From: Crocodylus rhombifer
Lineage: Eukaryota > Chordata > Crocodylia > Crocodylidae
Direction of reading: 5' to 3'
Assembly (NCBI GenBank): GCA_038503035.1
Contig: JAVSML010024275.1
Span: 31,672 to 95,671, forward strand
DNA length: 64,000 bases
Shown here: piece by piece, positions 1-16,024 of the stretch
How the letters are laid out: every line of letters begins with the position of its first letter
Position numbering within the stretch: position 1 is the first letter of the stretch
Notes under the pieces: model-generated
Told to the model about the DNA's origin: nothing
Databases searched by the model: none
The model's input: only the letters and a program-made list of their open reading frames with translations
Position numbers and translations under genes: made by a program

Positions 1-50
1 GATCTATTGAGGTCCCTTCCGACCCTAGCATCTATGAATCTATGAAACTC
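1..50 (+). repeat. CR1 3' tail, cut by window edge
   Basis: Reads GAGGTCCCTTCCGACCCTAG followed by TCTATGAATCTATGAAA. This is the conserved 3' end of CR1 LINEs with its short terminal repeats. The body of the element lies before the window. Confidence 0.8.
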
Positions 51-188
51 TTGGTTCAGAGATGATCCCTTTTAATAGACCAAGACATTGCAAAAAAATG
101 TCTTTTTCTGCAAGCTTTCGGACTTTTTTTTTTTTTTGCAGTGCCTTAGTTGGTCTAATAAAAGGGATCATCTTCAAACCAAGAGTTC
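45..188. mobile_element. Palindromic MITE-like element
   Basis: Long inverted repeat. The left arm at 45-98 pairs with the right arm at about 132-188 over more than 50 bases, around a loop of roughly 35 bases. Arms include ACTCTTGGTT, GATGATCCCTTTTA(A/T)TAGACCAA and GCAAAAAAA. It could fold as a hairpin in RNA or DNA. It overlaps the end of the preceding CR1 tail. The family is not assigned. Confidence 0.7.
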
Positions 189-1784
189 TAGATTTTTGCA
201 TTTCTTTTTGTCTCAGACCAACGTGGCTACCAAATAAATCCCTGAAACATTGCTTTTTTGGATGCACTTTTCCGAGCACTTTGCAAATGGCACCATGGGG
301 GACAGGAACTCTTGCTGGTGATCACTGCTCCCTTATCCCAGGAGATAGCGGCTGGGTACCCACAAGGTGCCAGGATACTCCATCCAGACCATTTCATCCA
401 CATGAGAGTCGGAGCAGGGGAGATGTTTGCAAAGATGCCAAGAGGCCACATTGGTGTTTGCAACACTCAGACATGAACGTGAGGTCTCCAAGGGTTCGTT
501 TGACCCAGGTCACATCCCGTCAGTGGGAATCAGTGCCCAACACACATGAATTTGCTCTTTTCAGAGCCATCTAAGGAGGTGCTGGAAACCTCTAATTGCT
601 CCCTCCTGATTTGAGGGGGGGGTTTGGAGTTTCAAAGTAGCCTGAATCCTGCCAGACTCCTCTCCAGAAGTAGGACATGCAGATCCCAACATAGGCCAGG
701 GGCAGTCGTGAACAAAGCCACTTCCCTGCTCTCCTCCAATCCAGCAATCTATCATGCCTCTCTGTCACCTCCAGGCTCGACATTTCAATACCTTCTGCCT
801 CAGACTGAACCAAAGGCCAGGCAAAACGTTGGTCTAAACCAGCGATCTCTAGACTGGCACCAGTCAGCAAGAGTTGGGTTCAGTTCGGGTCCAAATGCCA
901 ATCCCATCATCTACCACTGTCCCTGAGCAGGTACATCAGTGAACCTTGCCATGCCATGCCTGAAAGGCAGGGAAGCATTTGCTTTCCAGCGGCAGGAGGG
1001 GAAACTTGTGGTCCAAGAATTTCTTCACTGAAAAATGTTTGAGTCTAGTTGATCCTGGGCTGGACTAAGTGACCTCTCCGAACCTCTCCTATCTCTACCT
1101 CTGTGGGGCTCTGAAAGGTTTAAATAAAAGCCACCACTCAAGTAGTCTCACTGCACTCCAGGGCCATGTCTAGCTCTGGCCCCCAAATCTGTATAGCTCT
1201 TCCTCCATCCCTGAACAGAAGAGCCTGTCACAACCATACGTCTTACCCCAACCCCACACGCAGAGGAACTGGGATTTCTCCCAGGAGATCAATTGAAGAA
1301 TATCTTTTAACAAGCAAGGCAATCTTGTCTTAGACTCCAAGGGATGGCAATTTCACCCTCAGCACAGTCCGACATTCAGCTATCCTCGCAGCTAGGAACT
1401 GTGCACCTCATTTCAAGGTAAATGCATCTAACTTCCTCCTTCGGCAGTTCTGTCTGGTTATGGCGGGGTTGCAAAGTCCCCATCAGACAAATGCCTACAC
1501 ACGGATCAAGTCTCCTTCCAGCCGTCTCCTTGATGCACGAGATGAACTGAGAAAGTTAAGCCTCCCACTTTTCAGGCCTTTATTTCTGAGAGTCACCTTT
1601 GAGATCTCTTCAGTGTTGAATACAAGAAAATACGACCCGGCACTGCACGGGTTGGACCATGGGTCCATCTTGTCCCCTCTTCTGTATCACAGGGGCACAG
1701 AGCGGATGCTGAACGGGAGAGTGAACAGGGGATGACCAGGGTTTTCCACTACTCCTCTCCCACTTACAGCCTCCAGCATTCAGG
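189..1784. other. SPR distal flank, little recognised
   Basis: No gene was found. At about 1040-1110 the phrase GGGCTGGACTAAGTGACCTC resembles a diverged CR1 3' end on the plus strand. The remainder looks like unique or very old sequence. Confidence 0.4.
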
Positions 1785-2088
1785 GTCTAGGCCAGCAGTT
1801 TCCAACCTTGGGTTCACAACCCCATTTGGGGTCGCAACAATAAAAAACAGGGCTGCAAAGACGCTTGAGAGTGTAGACCGATTATGATGAATACACTTCC
1901 TGCTTATCAATACGCAACAGTTAAAATGATTGAAAATGTTTTTAATGAAAAATACAAAGAGCATAAACATTATAGTGCCATATTTATGACGCGTTGATCT
2001 TGTCCGTATCGTTTTGGGGGTCAGAAAAAATGTCCAGTGTTTAAATGGGGTTGTGCTGAGGAAAGGGTTGGGAAGCCCTAGTCTAGGA
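1785..2088. mobile_element. Non-autonomous hAT element with 8-bp target duplication
   Basis: A 288-base element at 1793-2080 starts CAGCAGTTTCCAACC and ends GGTTGGGAAGCCCTA, giving imperfect terminal inverted repeats of hAT type. It is flanked by GTCTAGGC (1785-1792) and GTCTAGGA (2081-2088), an 8-base target duplication with one mismatch. The interior is AT-rich and non-coding, so mobilisation would have needed transposase in trans. Confidence 0.85.
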
Positions 2089-2119
2089 GGTTCTGATTCA
2101 GAGGCCATACCCCTAACTC

Positions 2120-2300
2120 CCATGCTTGATAGCTGATGATGGCCCTTTCCCCCAAGAAAGTCCCTTCTTGAATCTGGTTAAGCTGTCAGCATCCATGACA
2201 TCTTGTGGCAATGAGCTCCATGCTTTAATTACACTGTGTGTGAAAATGAAGATTTGAGACTTTTAGGGGTGGTTGTACCTCTTAGGTTCGATAGGCTGAG
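2120..2300 (-). mobile_element. Old CR1 fragment
   Basis: The phrases CAGCATCCATGACATCTTGT, GGCAATGAGCTCCA and GTGTGTGAAAATGAA match the 3' end of the CR1 open reading frame region in reverse. It is heavily diverged. Confidence 0.6.
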
Positions 2301-3744
2301 GTCTCTGTACTGCAAACACTGAGTTATGTCTAATTGTTTAGGAGCACGCAGTGCTACGCTCACATTAAGAGTTAGGACACTGCAGCCAGAACGGCATTTC
2401 CCCCCAGACAGGGCTGAAACTGCGTGTGATCAGACTGACCGCATCACTGGCCAAAAGCCAGACTTGCCAACAAAAAATTCATGCAAGTTGGCAAGGTTAC
2501 AGGCTTGCGAGTATCAGAGGGCTGCCATCAGCATGGCACTGGCAGCACAGCCCCAGGTGAGATGTTACGTAGGGCAGCATGTTTGTCTCACACGCCTGGC
2601 AGACCGATGGTAAAGGCTATGCCACACCTTCAAATTGCAGTCCGATAGAAGTCAGCTCTAGAGTTGTGACACATGTTCAAGCACTAATTTATAGCTGCGT
2701 GGCTCTTTTTATACCCAAATAGCTGTTTTTAATTGATTGATAATTACTTTCTGACTGGTCTAGATTTACTATGCAATTTAACCAGTTCATTGTGTGATAA
2801 TTACTTTGCACTCATAGCCTGCCTTACTTTGCATGTGTGGCCAGTCTAAATTTATGGTGCAATTAAACCAGTTAAATTGTGCAATATATATAACTTGTAG
2901 CAGGAGCCTCCAACACAGATGTGGTACCTGAGTCAGTTTTGACAGACCCAAGTCAAAAATGTAGGTGTGAAACAGCACTTTGCACAGACAGCTTTTTCCT
3001 GGAACGAATGGCAATTAACTCAAATTAGCCTCAACTGGCCCAGGAAAACATTACCTTGGATGCTTCACAATTGGGACAATGGGTTTGTACAGTCTGTAGG
3101 ATCCCAGATTAAAAGGCTTTGTCCTGGAAGATATCCCACACCTGTTTTTACCCACAGCTGCGCAGGCAACACTTTGTAGTGCACACCAGCCTAGGTCTGC
3201 CACTGCTATAAGCCTCTGGAAACAGGGACTTGTAATGGAAACTGCTGCACAAACTTCACTCCAGGCATCTTTGCCATCGCTAACCAAATAGCAAAGTGCA
3301 CAAGAACTCATTTCTTTTGCCACCCCTTGCCCACAGACTCCTCTCTCACCAAGATGCTCTGGGCGTTCAGGTAAATGGAGACCATTTATCGAAGCCACCA
3401 CGGGGTGGCAGCTGAACTGCACGACTGCGGGACAGCAGGAATGGGTGGATGCAAAAACCTTCCATTGCTTTCATGTAGTGCAGCGTCCAGGAGAAAGGAT
3501 GGGGCCAGGCCTCTAAGCTGTGTGGAAACCCACTAGATGTCTATTTGTGCCACTTACAACATTGGTGGTAGTGGCAAGGTGGGATCAAACCCTGTCGTGG
3601 GATATTACATAGCATCTTCACCTGAGATCTGACAGCTGCTGCTGCCGTGATGCTTTAGTTTGTAGGTGCAATCCAGTGCAATGCAGCACACTCGTGTTAC
3701 CTTATTGTAAAGCCAAACTCTAGAAAAGGGGCGAGTCTGAATAC
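2301..3744. other. Unassigned flank with a diverged local duplication
   Basis: No gene was found. About 2754-2790 and 2838-2876 are a diverged direct duplication (GGTCTAGATTTACTATGCAA versus CAGTCTAAATTTATGGTGCA, each followed by a TTAACCAGTT or TAAACCAGTT box) spaced about 85 bases apart. Nothing else was recognised. Confidence 0.4.
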
Positions 3745-4020
3745 ATTAGGGATCAGGTCATAGTTGGCCCGGCCTAACCATTAGGCCAGAGAGGAGGCAA
3801 GGGCCAGGGGCTGGGTCAGAGCCAAATTACCAGGTCCAAAGGGAAATCCAGGGGCAGAGTCCAAAACAGGTCAGGGTCACAGGCCAAGAATCAGATGCTA
3901 AGGTACCAAGTCCAAGGGATAATCTGCAAGCCAAGGTCCACAACCAGAGCTGAGCAGGATCAGGAAGCAGATCCCTGAGGAAATTCAAAGCTAGAGGTTT
4001 TGGCATCCTCTGAAATAATG
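3745..4020. repeat. Degenerate CCAAGGTC / AGGTCA-rich repeat
   Basis: Short irregular reiterations of CAGGTC, CCAAGG, GGCCA and AGAGTCCA, without a clean period. It includes a tandem AGGTCAGGGTCA at 3868-3879, a direct repeat of nuclear-receptor half sites with no spacer. It may be the remnant of a short-period satellite. Confidence 0.5.
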
Positions 4021-5339
4021 AGCAGGAACCTGACCTGGTTTGCAGCAACAGTAGACAAGGGTTGTAGCACCCAGAGTACGCCTGCCAGGGCCAGCAGCAG
4101 GTGTGACCTGCCCAATTCACCTCCCCTGGATATTAGTGCTGATCTCTAGCAGGTTAAATGCTCTGAGAAACACGCACCTGATATATGTCACCTGGAGGGA
4201 TCTGACTTGAAATGGGAGAAACTCCCCCCCTACACCAAACCCAGGATTTTTATTCTGTTATAGGTGATGGTGCTTGGTACGGGAATCTTAGAAGGAATGA
4301 GCACGGCAGGGAAGCTGGAATATGGTGGGGTTTGAATGCCTAAGGGGGAAAAAAAAGCTGAAAAAGAAGTAACCCTGTTTGTGTTACAAATTCATTTATC
4401 CTTAAAATAAAAAGCCAACCCCCACCTCCACAGTGATTCTGGAGACTGTGCTGCAGAATTTGCAATGTCCAGCAGCTTCCTTCCTCTTTGTTTGGTGATG
4501 AGGGGGGAATAATTTGGCTGATCTGGCCCCTGCTTTGTTTTGTCCTTGATGAAGTATTCACTCACATGAATGCTGCGTGCATGGAAAAAAACAATACTAC
4601 AATACGGACTGCTTTCCCGACGCTCAGATGACTGAAATTCAGTCACCAAGAAAGAGGCAGAAGCTGGTCCTAGCTGTCACTCCTCACTAAAACAGCTTGT
4701 GTTGTACGTGGAGGGAGAAACATAGTTAGAAAAACCAGTTATGACTGCGTGTAATGCAAAGTGCCCAGTGAATTCAAATGCCATAAACAAGCACCTTTCC
4801 CAGCTTGTTCCAAATATGACTTCTCCAATCCAACGGTGTCCTAGATTTATGCTTCATTAACAAAGACATTAATAATGATACCGTCAAGCTCATTACAAAC
4901 CTTCCTTGGCTCCACGGCTGAACCTAAGGGTGAAAAAGACAGCTTATGCCTGACAAGATCCTCTTCAGAGATCTGCTCCTGCCTCCTTTATATCCGGGGA
5001 GTTATGAGCAGAGATCCTGGTTTTCCGATAAAAAAAAATCCCCAATTTTCAGATTAAAAAAGTAACCCCAAATCCACCTTTTTCATGATTAAAAGGAAAC
5101 ACCACTATATATATATCTCTATACATTAGAGATATCAGAGTCCACCCCCTGAAGTGCCTCAGCCATCCTGTGCCTTACCACACTAGCACCCAAACACACC
5201 CCAAGGGCACTGGGCCTGCCATCTTCCCCGGAAAGGAGCAAGGCCCTCCCCAGCGCCCCATAACACCTCAAGGAATGGCTGTTGAACACAGCATCCATCC
5301 AGACCACACGCAGCGAAGACCAAGAACCAGAACCTCCTC
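4021..5339. other. SPR downstream flank, nothing recognised
   Basis: No gene and no clear repeat family were seen. It contains an A-rich patch near 5030-5100 and a short TATATATATATCTCTA tract near 5107. Confidence 0.4.
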
Positions 5340-5345
5340 TTTATT
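5340..5345 (-). terminator. SPR: Probable SPR polyadenylation signal
   Basis: On the minus strand this reads AATAAA, the first canonical hexamer found downstream of the SPR stop, about 830 bases past it. Within the next 15-45 bases the minus strand is GT-rich (for example TGCGTGTGGTCTGG), which resembles a downstream element. It implies an SPR 3' UTR of roughly 0.8 kb. Transcript data would be needed to confirm use of this site. Confidence 0.6.
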
Positions 5346-6170
5346 TTTTTTCAGCAATGGTACGTGTTTCACAGAAGTTGGAGGAAATGCAAATCAGTAA
5401 GAGTCTGATCACAAAAAAGCAAATTTCGAAGGCACACGGCTCCAGTCTTTTTGGAATGACACACTAAGCACGGAGGAAGAGACGGGTATAAAGAAGGCAT
5501 GACCGATATCTTCAACATGCCTAAAAGCCTGAAGTAGGAGGAAAAGAGACAGGGACTGAAGATAAGGAATTTAAAAGCAGCAATGCAGCTCTGATCACCA
5601 CACCTGCCACCAAAGAGGCGTGCCGAGTGGAGGTGCATGCAGCTTTGCTGGCAGAACGGGCGTTCCCAGCAAAGCTCTGTAGTGTCTGTAGATATGTTGC
5701 TCCCTATCCATGTGCCACAAGAGAGTACAGCTCTGTTACCCCAATCCTCCACTTCCCTTGCAAACATTGCCGTGTCTCTTCCACCTGCCTTTAAATCCCC
5801 GATCCCATACACTGTTCTGTGCAGGGGGGCACTGACCCAGGCAGAGCAGCAGGAGGACTGGATGTTTGCCAGCTCCTCAGGACAGAAATCAGACTTTGCT
5901 GATTTTGGCCATAACCATCCATTCTCTGCCTCTGTTTGTCACAAAGGACAGAATAAGTCTTCCCCACCCCTGTCGTGCTGCTAGGAAGTTCAGTTCGTAT
6001 TCGCAAAGCCCCCAGAGACCCTCAGATGAAAGATGCTATGAAAACTGCAGCTCCCCTGTGACGCAGATATTCCAACCCATTGCACGAAGGCTTCTGGAAA
6101 GTAGGTGTTTTACAGGCAACTAAGAAGCAGAAAACTCAGCACTGGGGAGAGAAGCAAAGAAGACGAACGT
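5346..6170 (-). other. SPR: Likely SPR 3' untranslated region
   Basis: Sequence between the SPR stop codon and the candidate poly(A) signal. No recognisable repeat was seen here, unlike most of the window, which fits an exonic UTR. No conserved regulatory element was recognised. Confidence 0.5.
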
Positions 6171-6361
6171 TCAGCTTTCGTAGAAGTCTATGTGCACCCC
6201 GGAGCTGAACGTGTCGTCCAGCAGAAGGGTCACTAACTTCTGAGCAGACACGCTGCAGTCCAGCAGCTGCCCGCTCTCCTTGTGGTCAAAGAAGAACTGG
6301 CGCAATTCAGCATCTCCCGTCTTGGTGCGGGCCAGCTCCTGCATGTCTGTGTCCAGAGGAC
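6171..6361 (-). CDS. SPR: Sepiapterin reductase, coding exon 3 and stop
   Basis: Terminal coding exon. The acceptor is ctcctgtag. The first two bases complete the Gly207 codon begun by exon 2, and the exon continues PLDTDMQELARTKTGD. It encodes the C-terminal substrate-binding portion, with VSAQKLVTLLLDD and the final SGVHIDFYES before a TGA stop at 6173-6171. Asp265 in HIDFYES corresponds to human Asp257, the pterin-anchoring residue known in the family. The total conceptual protein is 269 residues against 261 in human. The middle of this exon (residues about 220-240) is the least conserved part, as in other vertebrates. Confidence 0.96.
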
Positions 6362-9083
<2,722 letters not shown>

Positions 9084-10289
9084 TTAGCACACATGTGACA
9101 TTTGCACAGCGTTTGATACCCGCAGAGTATGGAAAAGAGTTCAACTAAATCCACTCTACCATAGTCCTGTAAGGTGCTTTTAATTTGTATGGAGGAAGGA
9201 AATGAGGCAAGTTATGTGATGTTACCTTGTGGACTTGTTCAATATTATACAGAAGCCTGGTCTATAGTGGGGATTTGCCCCAGTCATGGGCATTAAGGTA
9301 CCTGCACCATGGGCAGAGCAGGAGCTTGAGGAATTTGCAGAAGGAACGATCTGATATTGTTGTCTGTAATAGCAAGGGACTGGAAAGAACAACCTAGGAT
9401 GCCCCCTCGAATCCTACCACCCACCCACCAATGCAAAGTCCCAGCTGAGACCAGCAAAGCTGCTATTTGAACTGTTGCTTAGTCGTAAGAAAACAGCAAG
9501 AATTATTGTTTGCTATGGCTTTGCCCCAAGGCAGCTATGTTGGTGGAGGGCAGCTGCTGGCCCTGATGTGAAGGAAACGGCCAGACTCCATGCATGGCAC
9601 AGTCAAGAAGCAGACTCAGCAGTTCATGTCCAGTCCCGCATTCAGTCTACATGGCCTAGAGACCAGCAGTGGTATCTCTTTTCCTCTGCCCATCAATCAC
9701 CCCTGTTGTTCTGGCAGCCGGATCATTTGCAGTGCTCCCCTCAGAGCTTGCCACTAAGGTGCCCAGAGATAAAATTAATGCAGGCGTCTTTCTGAAATAA
9801 GGTCGTTCCTATCAATTTAACGCCAGCTAACAGTGCAAGATCTAATCACAGCCCCTCCTTACTGCTATGACAGCACTAATGAAGAGATGCATGGATTTAC
9901 TCAGTTCCTCTGGCTAATGCAAGCTAGAGCTGAGTCCACACTCGTTACTTGAGGAGTAACAGGGAAGCTTCAAAGCTCATTGATGTCAGCAGGGATCTTT
10001 CCCCTGATTTAATAGGCTTTAAATGGGCCTTACAGGGCTTCTATGTTGGATTCTGGTCTCTGCAGTCTTTTCAAAGCCCAGGTGTATAAGCAGCTTCCAG
10101 TGACCCTCAGCAGGCACCAGTGGTGTGGCAGGGAAGAGACTGTGGTCCTACAAACAGACCCCTCTGCATCTACCTACCTGGGTGAAGGGAAGAGGACTAG
10201 ACTGGGGTCCCTGCATCCAAACTCTTGGTTCCCTAGGAACACGCGGCCAGCTGCCAGGATATTTATTTTCACCCTCTCAGAACCACACA

Positions 10290-10335
10290 CACGCGTACGT
10301 ACACACACACACACGCGTACGTACACACACATGGT
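10290..10335. repeat. CA microsatellite with CGTACG interruptions
   Basis: ACACACAC runs interrupted twice by the segment ACGCGTACGTAC. Related TACATACATACGTACGTGTG tracts occur near 10410-10438 and CACACGCACATACATA near 10550-10580. Confidence 0.85.
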
Positions 10336-10336
10336 T

Positions 10337-10498
10337 TTCAAGTAACACCTTGTAACCTCAGGGGTGCTAAAACATTAAAATCATCTCTCATATATATGGT
10401 TATGCTTACGTACATACATACGTACGTGTGTGTGTGTGTATATGAGAGAGATGATCTTAATGTTTTAGTACCCCTGAGGTTACAAGGTGTCACTTGAC
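10337..10498. repeat. Long inverted repeat in SPR intron 1
   Basis: Arms of about 58 bases at 10337-10395 and 10440-10498 carry AACACCTTGTAACCTCAGG and its complement, plus AAACATTAA(A/G)ATCATCTCTC. The loop is an alternating purine-pyrimidine tract. A third, direct copy of the right arm and its flank lies at about 10838-10915. Confidence 0.8.
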
Positions 10499-10837
10499 AA
10501 CTCTCTCCATATATCTACCCTTTCATATTAATGTCTATAGTTTATATACACACACACGCACATACATACATATATACACACATACTTATTCTATTACCGA
10601 GAGTAGGACTATTGAAGGACACCTGCTCGTTAAGCAGGAGCCTATTTAGTATGGCTCACGCATTTCTTCTGGGATTACAGCCTCATTGTGCGCTGTTTCA
10701 CTTCTGAATTTGGAGCGTTTCCATGTCACTTAGTAAACTGAGAGGGGGAAAAAAACACTTTCCCCACTGTCTTATCGACAGAGAGAGCAAATACGGCTTA
10801 TACCAATATAGAGGCAAAAGAATATAAAAAGCAAGTG

Positions 10838-10915
10838 TGATCTTTATGTTTTAGTAACCCCGAGGTTACAAGGTGTCACCTGAAAACTCTGCACGTCCTC
10901 CTTCATATTAACATT
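10838..10915. repeat. Third copy of the inverted-repeat arm
   Basis: Contains TGATCTTTATGTTTTAGTAA, GAGGTTACAAGGTGTCACCT and CTTCATATTAAC. It matches 10452-10535 in the same orientation with scattered differences. It may be the end of an otherwise degraded DNA element. Confidence 0.65.
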
Positions 10916-10929
10916 ATAAGTGTTTTTCA

Positions 10930-11340
10930 ACTTTGTTGGGCCGGCCATGTCATCCGGATGTCTGACTCCAGGCTCCCAAAGCAAGTTTTATTCTCCCAGC
11001 TCAGCCAAGGCGTATGCTCAAGAGGACGGCAGAGAAAATGCTTCAAGGCTGTCCTCAAGGCCACCTTAAAACAAAACTGCAACACTGATGTCAGCTCGTA
11101 CCACCCCAAATGCAGGAAGTGTGCTGCAGAGATCTCGGTACTTGGAAACCTCAAAACAAGAACAGGAGATGGGAAAGGAGGAGAGGCAGAAACAGCGCGG
11201 CACAGTCCAAACCGGGAATCCAGCGCCACCCACCCCACACGTCCGAGCTGCAGCAGAGCCTGTCAATCCCAGATAGGCCTCATCAGTCATCTTCGGACAC
11301 ACAGACAAGACAATCATGGAAAATGACCACCCTCGACTAT
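10930..11340 (+). mobile_element. 3' end of a non-LTR retrotransposon (YVDD-type family)
   Basis: Conceptual translation shows a region with GHVIRMSDSRLPKQVLFSQL, then GRQRKCFKAVLKATLKQN, and a terminal zinc-finger-like block ending QIGLISHLRTHRQDNH. This is the C-terminal end of a widespread LINE ORF2. The same family appears more fully at 35620-36900. It is 5' truncated and has no complete domain. Confidence 0.75.
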
Positions 11341-12049
11341 GAGGGATTGCTAAAAAAGAGTTTTTCATTGACCTATTTAGCTTTGAATTGAAAGTCCTCT
11401 TTTTTTTTTTGGCACAGTCATGCGTCACTCCGTGGCCTAACCCACCCTGACTCGAGATACAAAGGTTAGAGGAAGGAACAGATGTTGTATCCGCTTGAAG
11501 GGACTGCAATCTGTGAGCAAGCAGAGCATTATGGTTAACCAATCTTCCTAGTGCATAAACCACCCGTTGCTTCTGTTGCAAAAACTACCACCCTTTTTTC
11601 ACTTTTAGTTCTTGCTATCCTGCGATTATCTGAATTGCAACAGGACTAAGAGGCCCCAGTCAGCCCTACCGTGCAAAGTGCTGCACAAACCAACTAAACC
11701 ACAACACCTACCCCAAGCAGCTTACAGTCTAAAGTCCAGATCTTCCACTGAAGTCATCACAAACAAACTCCCAGACAAAAGACAGTCTGTTTTTATAATG
11801 GCACACGTTAACAGGGATACAGGCCACATTTGTGGTCAGGAAGGGGTTTTACCCCAGGTCAGATCAGTAGGGACTCAGGGGGGTCGACGTCCTCTGTAGC
11901 AGGGGCCAGGCCCCTACACGGGCTCTCTGCAGGGTGTGCTAACCACCTTTTATAGAAGCAGGACGTTGGCTGCCACGGCTCCCCTGCTTTTCCCACACCA
12001 GATTAGGGGGATTGTCTCTCATGTCAGGGCTGATGGTTAAGGAGTTTAG

Positions 12050-13521
<1,472 letters not shown>

Positions 13522-15720
13522 TTTTCGAAGATGGTCAGCGACTCAGTCTTCGCAGGCCGGGTCAGCTCCCAGACTCGTCTCCCAGCTGTGGTTCAAGGTT
13601 CACTTGCGTCAAGACACATCAATGAGCCGTGGCAGAGATCATCCTCCAAGCGAGGGACTGCTGATTCTTTACACAATTAAGTTACGATATAAAGTACTGT
13701 TCAGTCATGAAGAAAGACGTGGGTGGTTTGTCATTTTCTATCGTGTTATTCTGTTACAGTTAATTAATATTTTCTCCCAAGAAGGCTGTCCAGTCACTAA
13801 TCGTAGCTGCTCACAGCCTCCCAAAGGGAAGGACTGCGGGTATCTACCCTAGCACAAACTACTGGCCAGCACGGTTGGTCCATAGAGTGCCAATGGGACG
13901 AGAAATTATTCCAAACACGCAAAGTCTGATCTTGGTCTTTGCATTTTGTGTGGACGGGCAGCCTCAGGAAGGAAATGCCTTTAGAAACGAAGCTGCAGCA
14001 TTGCTTTGCTAAAAATGAATAACCCAGCCTCTTTGCCCAAATGAGCTTCTCCTTATTTTTTTGTGGGCTCTTTCAGCCTGGAACTGGTTAGAGATCCGTC
14101 ATCCCGACAAATCTGGGCCACATGGGGGGTGATACCGTCTCACCCCATCTTCCCACGTGGGGCAATCGGCTGCTAAGCCTCCTAATGTAGCCACAAAGCT
14201 GCGTCCTCAGCTGATGTAAATTACTGTGGCTCCATTGAACGTCCGGCATTGACACCACCCGAGGATCTGGCCCATCACCTCTGAATAGGTATAGGTGCTG
14301 GAGTTATAAATTTGGCCTGAATGTGAGATGCCAAGAGATCTCAGAATCACATTACAGCTGGATGTGCCCTAATTTTGCCGATTTGCCATGCATTTCTAAT
14401 TTCTCGGTGATTTCCTAGAAGTGATTTGTGGTTAGCCCTCTACAGAAGGCTTCAGTGTTTGAAATAACATCTCTATTACTTCCTTGTCTGATAGGGGAAT
14501 AATGCAGTATTTTCACTTCTTTTCCTCCCAAATCATTTTTCTTCCTAATAATTTCTTTGCTTGCTTTATTTTATTACCAGTTGCATAAAGTACAGTCTCA
14601 CAAAGTACAAGCTGGCAGACTCTCTCTCTCTGAGTGGGTTTCTGGGTTGTGGCAGTTGCATTATTTATCATCTAGCATGAGTATGGCTGAAGCCTACAAA
14701 GGACGGAGGGTCACATTTATAAAAATATTTCAGTGGCTGAAGATTTAAAGAGGCATCAGCTTTATAAACATGTCTAGGCACCTAACTTCCATTGATTTCA
14801 GTAACTAATGTGAACTGAGATTTTTTTTTCCCCGTGAAGAGTCAGGTTGTGACAATAAACCCTTCAATCCATCCTGCTGGAATATCTTTGATCAGAAACA
14901 ATCAGAGGCTTGTCAAATCAGATGGGTGTGCTAAACAACCTTCAGACAAATTGAAAGGAGCAATTAAATGCAACGTTATGTAGTGACAGCTAGAAACACT
15001 TGAAAGCAACTGCCCAAAGTGCCTGACCACATGGCAAGGCCAATTAAAGCTAACTAGTGTGGGGTCAGGGGTGGTTTTTTGACTGGCTGTGAGTTCAAGG
15101 GTGAAGGGATGGTTGCAGCCATGTGTAAGTTGGTGCAATAGATGTAGAAAGCTGAGAGAGAAAGAGAGGGAGCTATCAGGAAGAGGGAGCTATCAGAAAG
15201 TCCCCATGAAGGTCCAAGGAGTTGGAAATCTTGGGAGAACTGATGTGATTGGCAAGAAATTGGGAGCAGGGAAACTGCCTGCTCTCAAGTGTTCAGGGAA
15301 ACAGACATCCTGCCTGTTTTTCTTCCATAAATGGGATTGCACAGAAGAAATACCTGACAGAAAGAAAGAACCCATCAAGGCCTTAGCTATTTGTCTGAGC
15401 CAACAGGGTCAGCAAATCCTAGCTAGGACAGCAGTAGGCTCCAAGTGCAATGTACATGTAGGATAGGCCATATTTTCAATATCTGTATTATTTATGGAGT
15501 ATGCCAAAATATTCAATGGCTCCTAATGACATTGGGCATCTCTACTTTTGGATACCCAAATACAAGCACATTACAAGGGGCATAATTTTTAGTAGGGAGA
15601 TACTCAGGATTTTCTGGATTTCTCCAGAGCACATACCTGGATGGATCCTCAGCTAGTGTGAGCTGGCACAGGTGTATGGAAAACAATGGAGCTATGCCAA
15701 TGTAATTTCACAGTCTATGG
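13522..15720. other. Intergenic, nothing recognised
   Basis: Sequence between the SPR minisatellite and the first intergenic repeat. No gene, exon-like block or clear repeat was identified. Confidence 0.4.
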
Positions 15721-16007
15721 TACTATTTCTCAAGTAGGGTGCCATGGTAGCCTGGGATGCTGAGAGATCCTTTTAAGGGTGCCACAACTTTAGTGCTAGT
15801 AGGTGTGCAAATAACCACAGGTGATTCACAAGATAAACCGAGATGTTTAAATAGGAATTCCTAGTTTCAGACCATTCTTTGATCTCTTGTGCCTTTCTGA
15901 GTTCCTTGCAGCAGAAGACTTGCACTACTATTTGTCTCTAGTCTAAAAAGAATGAAAGCTAAGAGCTGACATTTTCCAAGAGGGGCCTTGACTGTATACA
16001 AGGCTGG
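15721..16007 (-). mobile_element. hAT-like element, second copy of the 45899 family
   Basis: Carries GAGATCCTTTTAAGGGTGCC near the left end and GAAAGCTAAGAGCTGACATT and TTTCCAAGAGGGGCCTTGA near the right end. These match the reverse complement of the element at 45899-46175. The ends are too diverged for a confident target duplication. Confidence 0.7.
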
Positions 16008-16024
16008 TCTTTTGTAAATATAGG

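Noticed and set aside
5000..5120. A-rich stretch as a MITE
   Set aside because: No inverted ends or flanking duplication could be defined.
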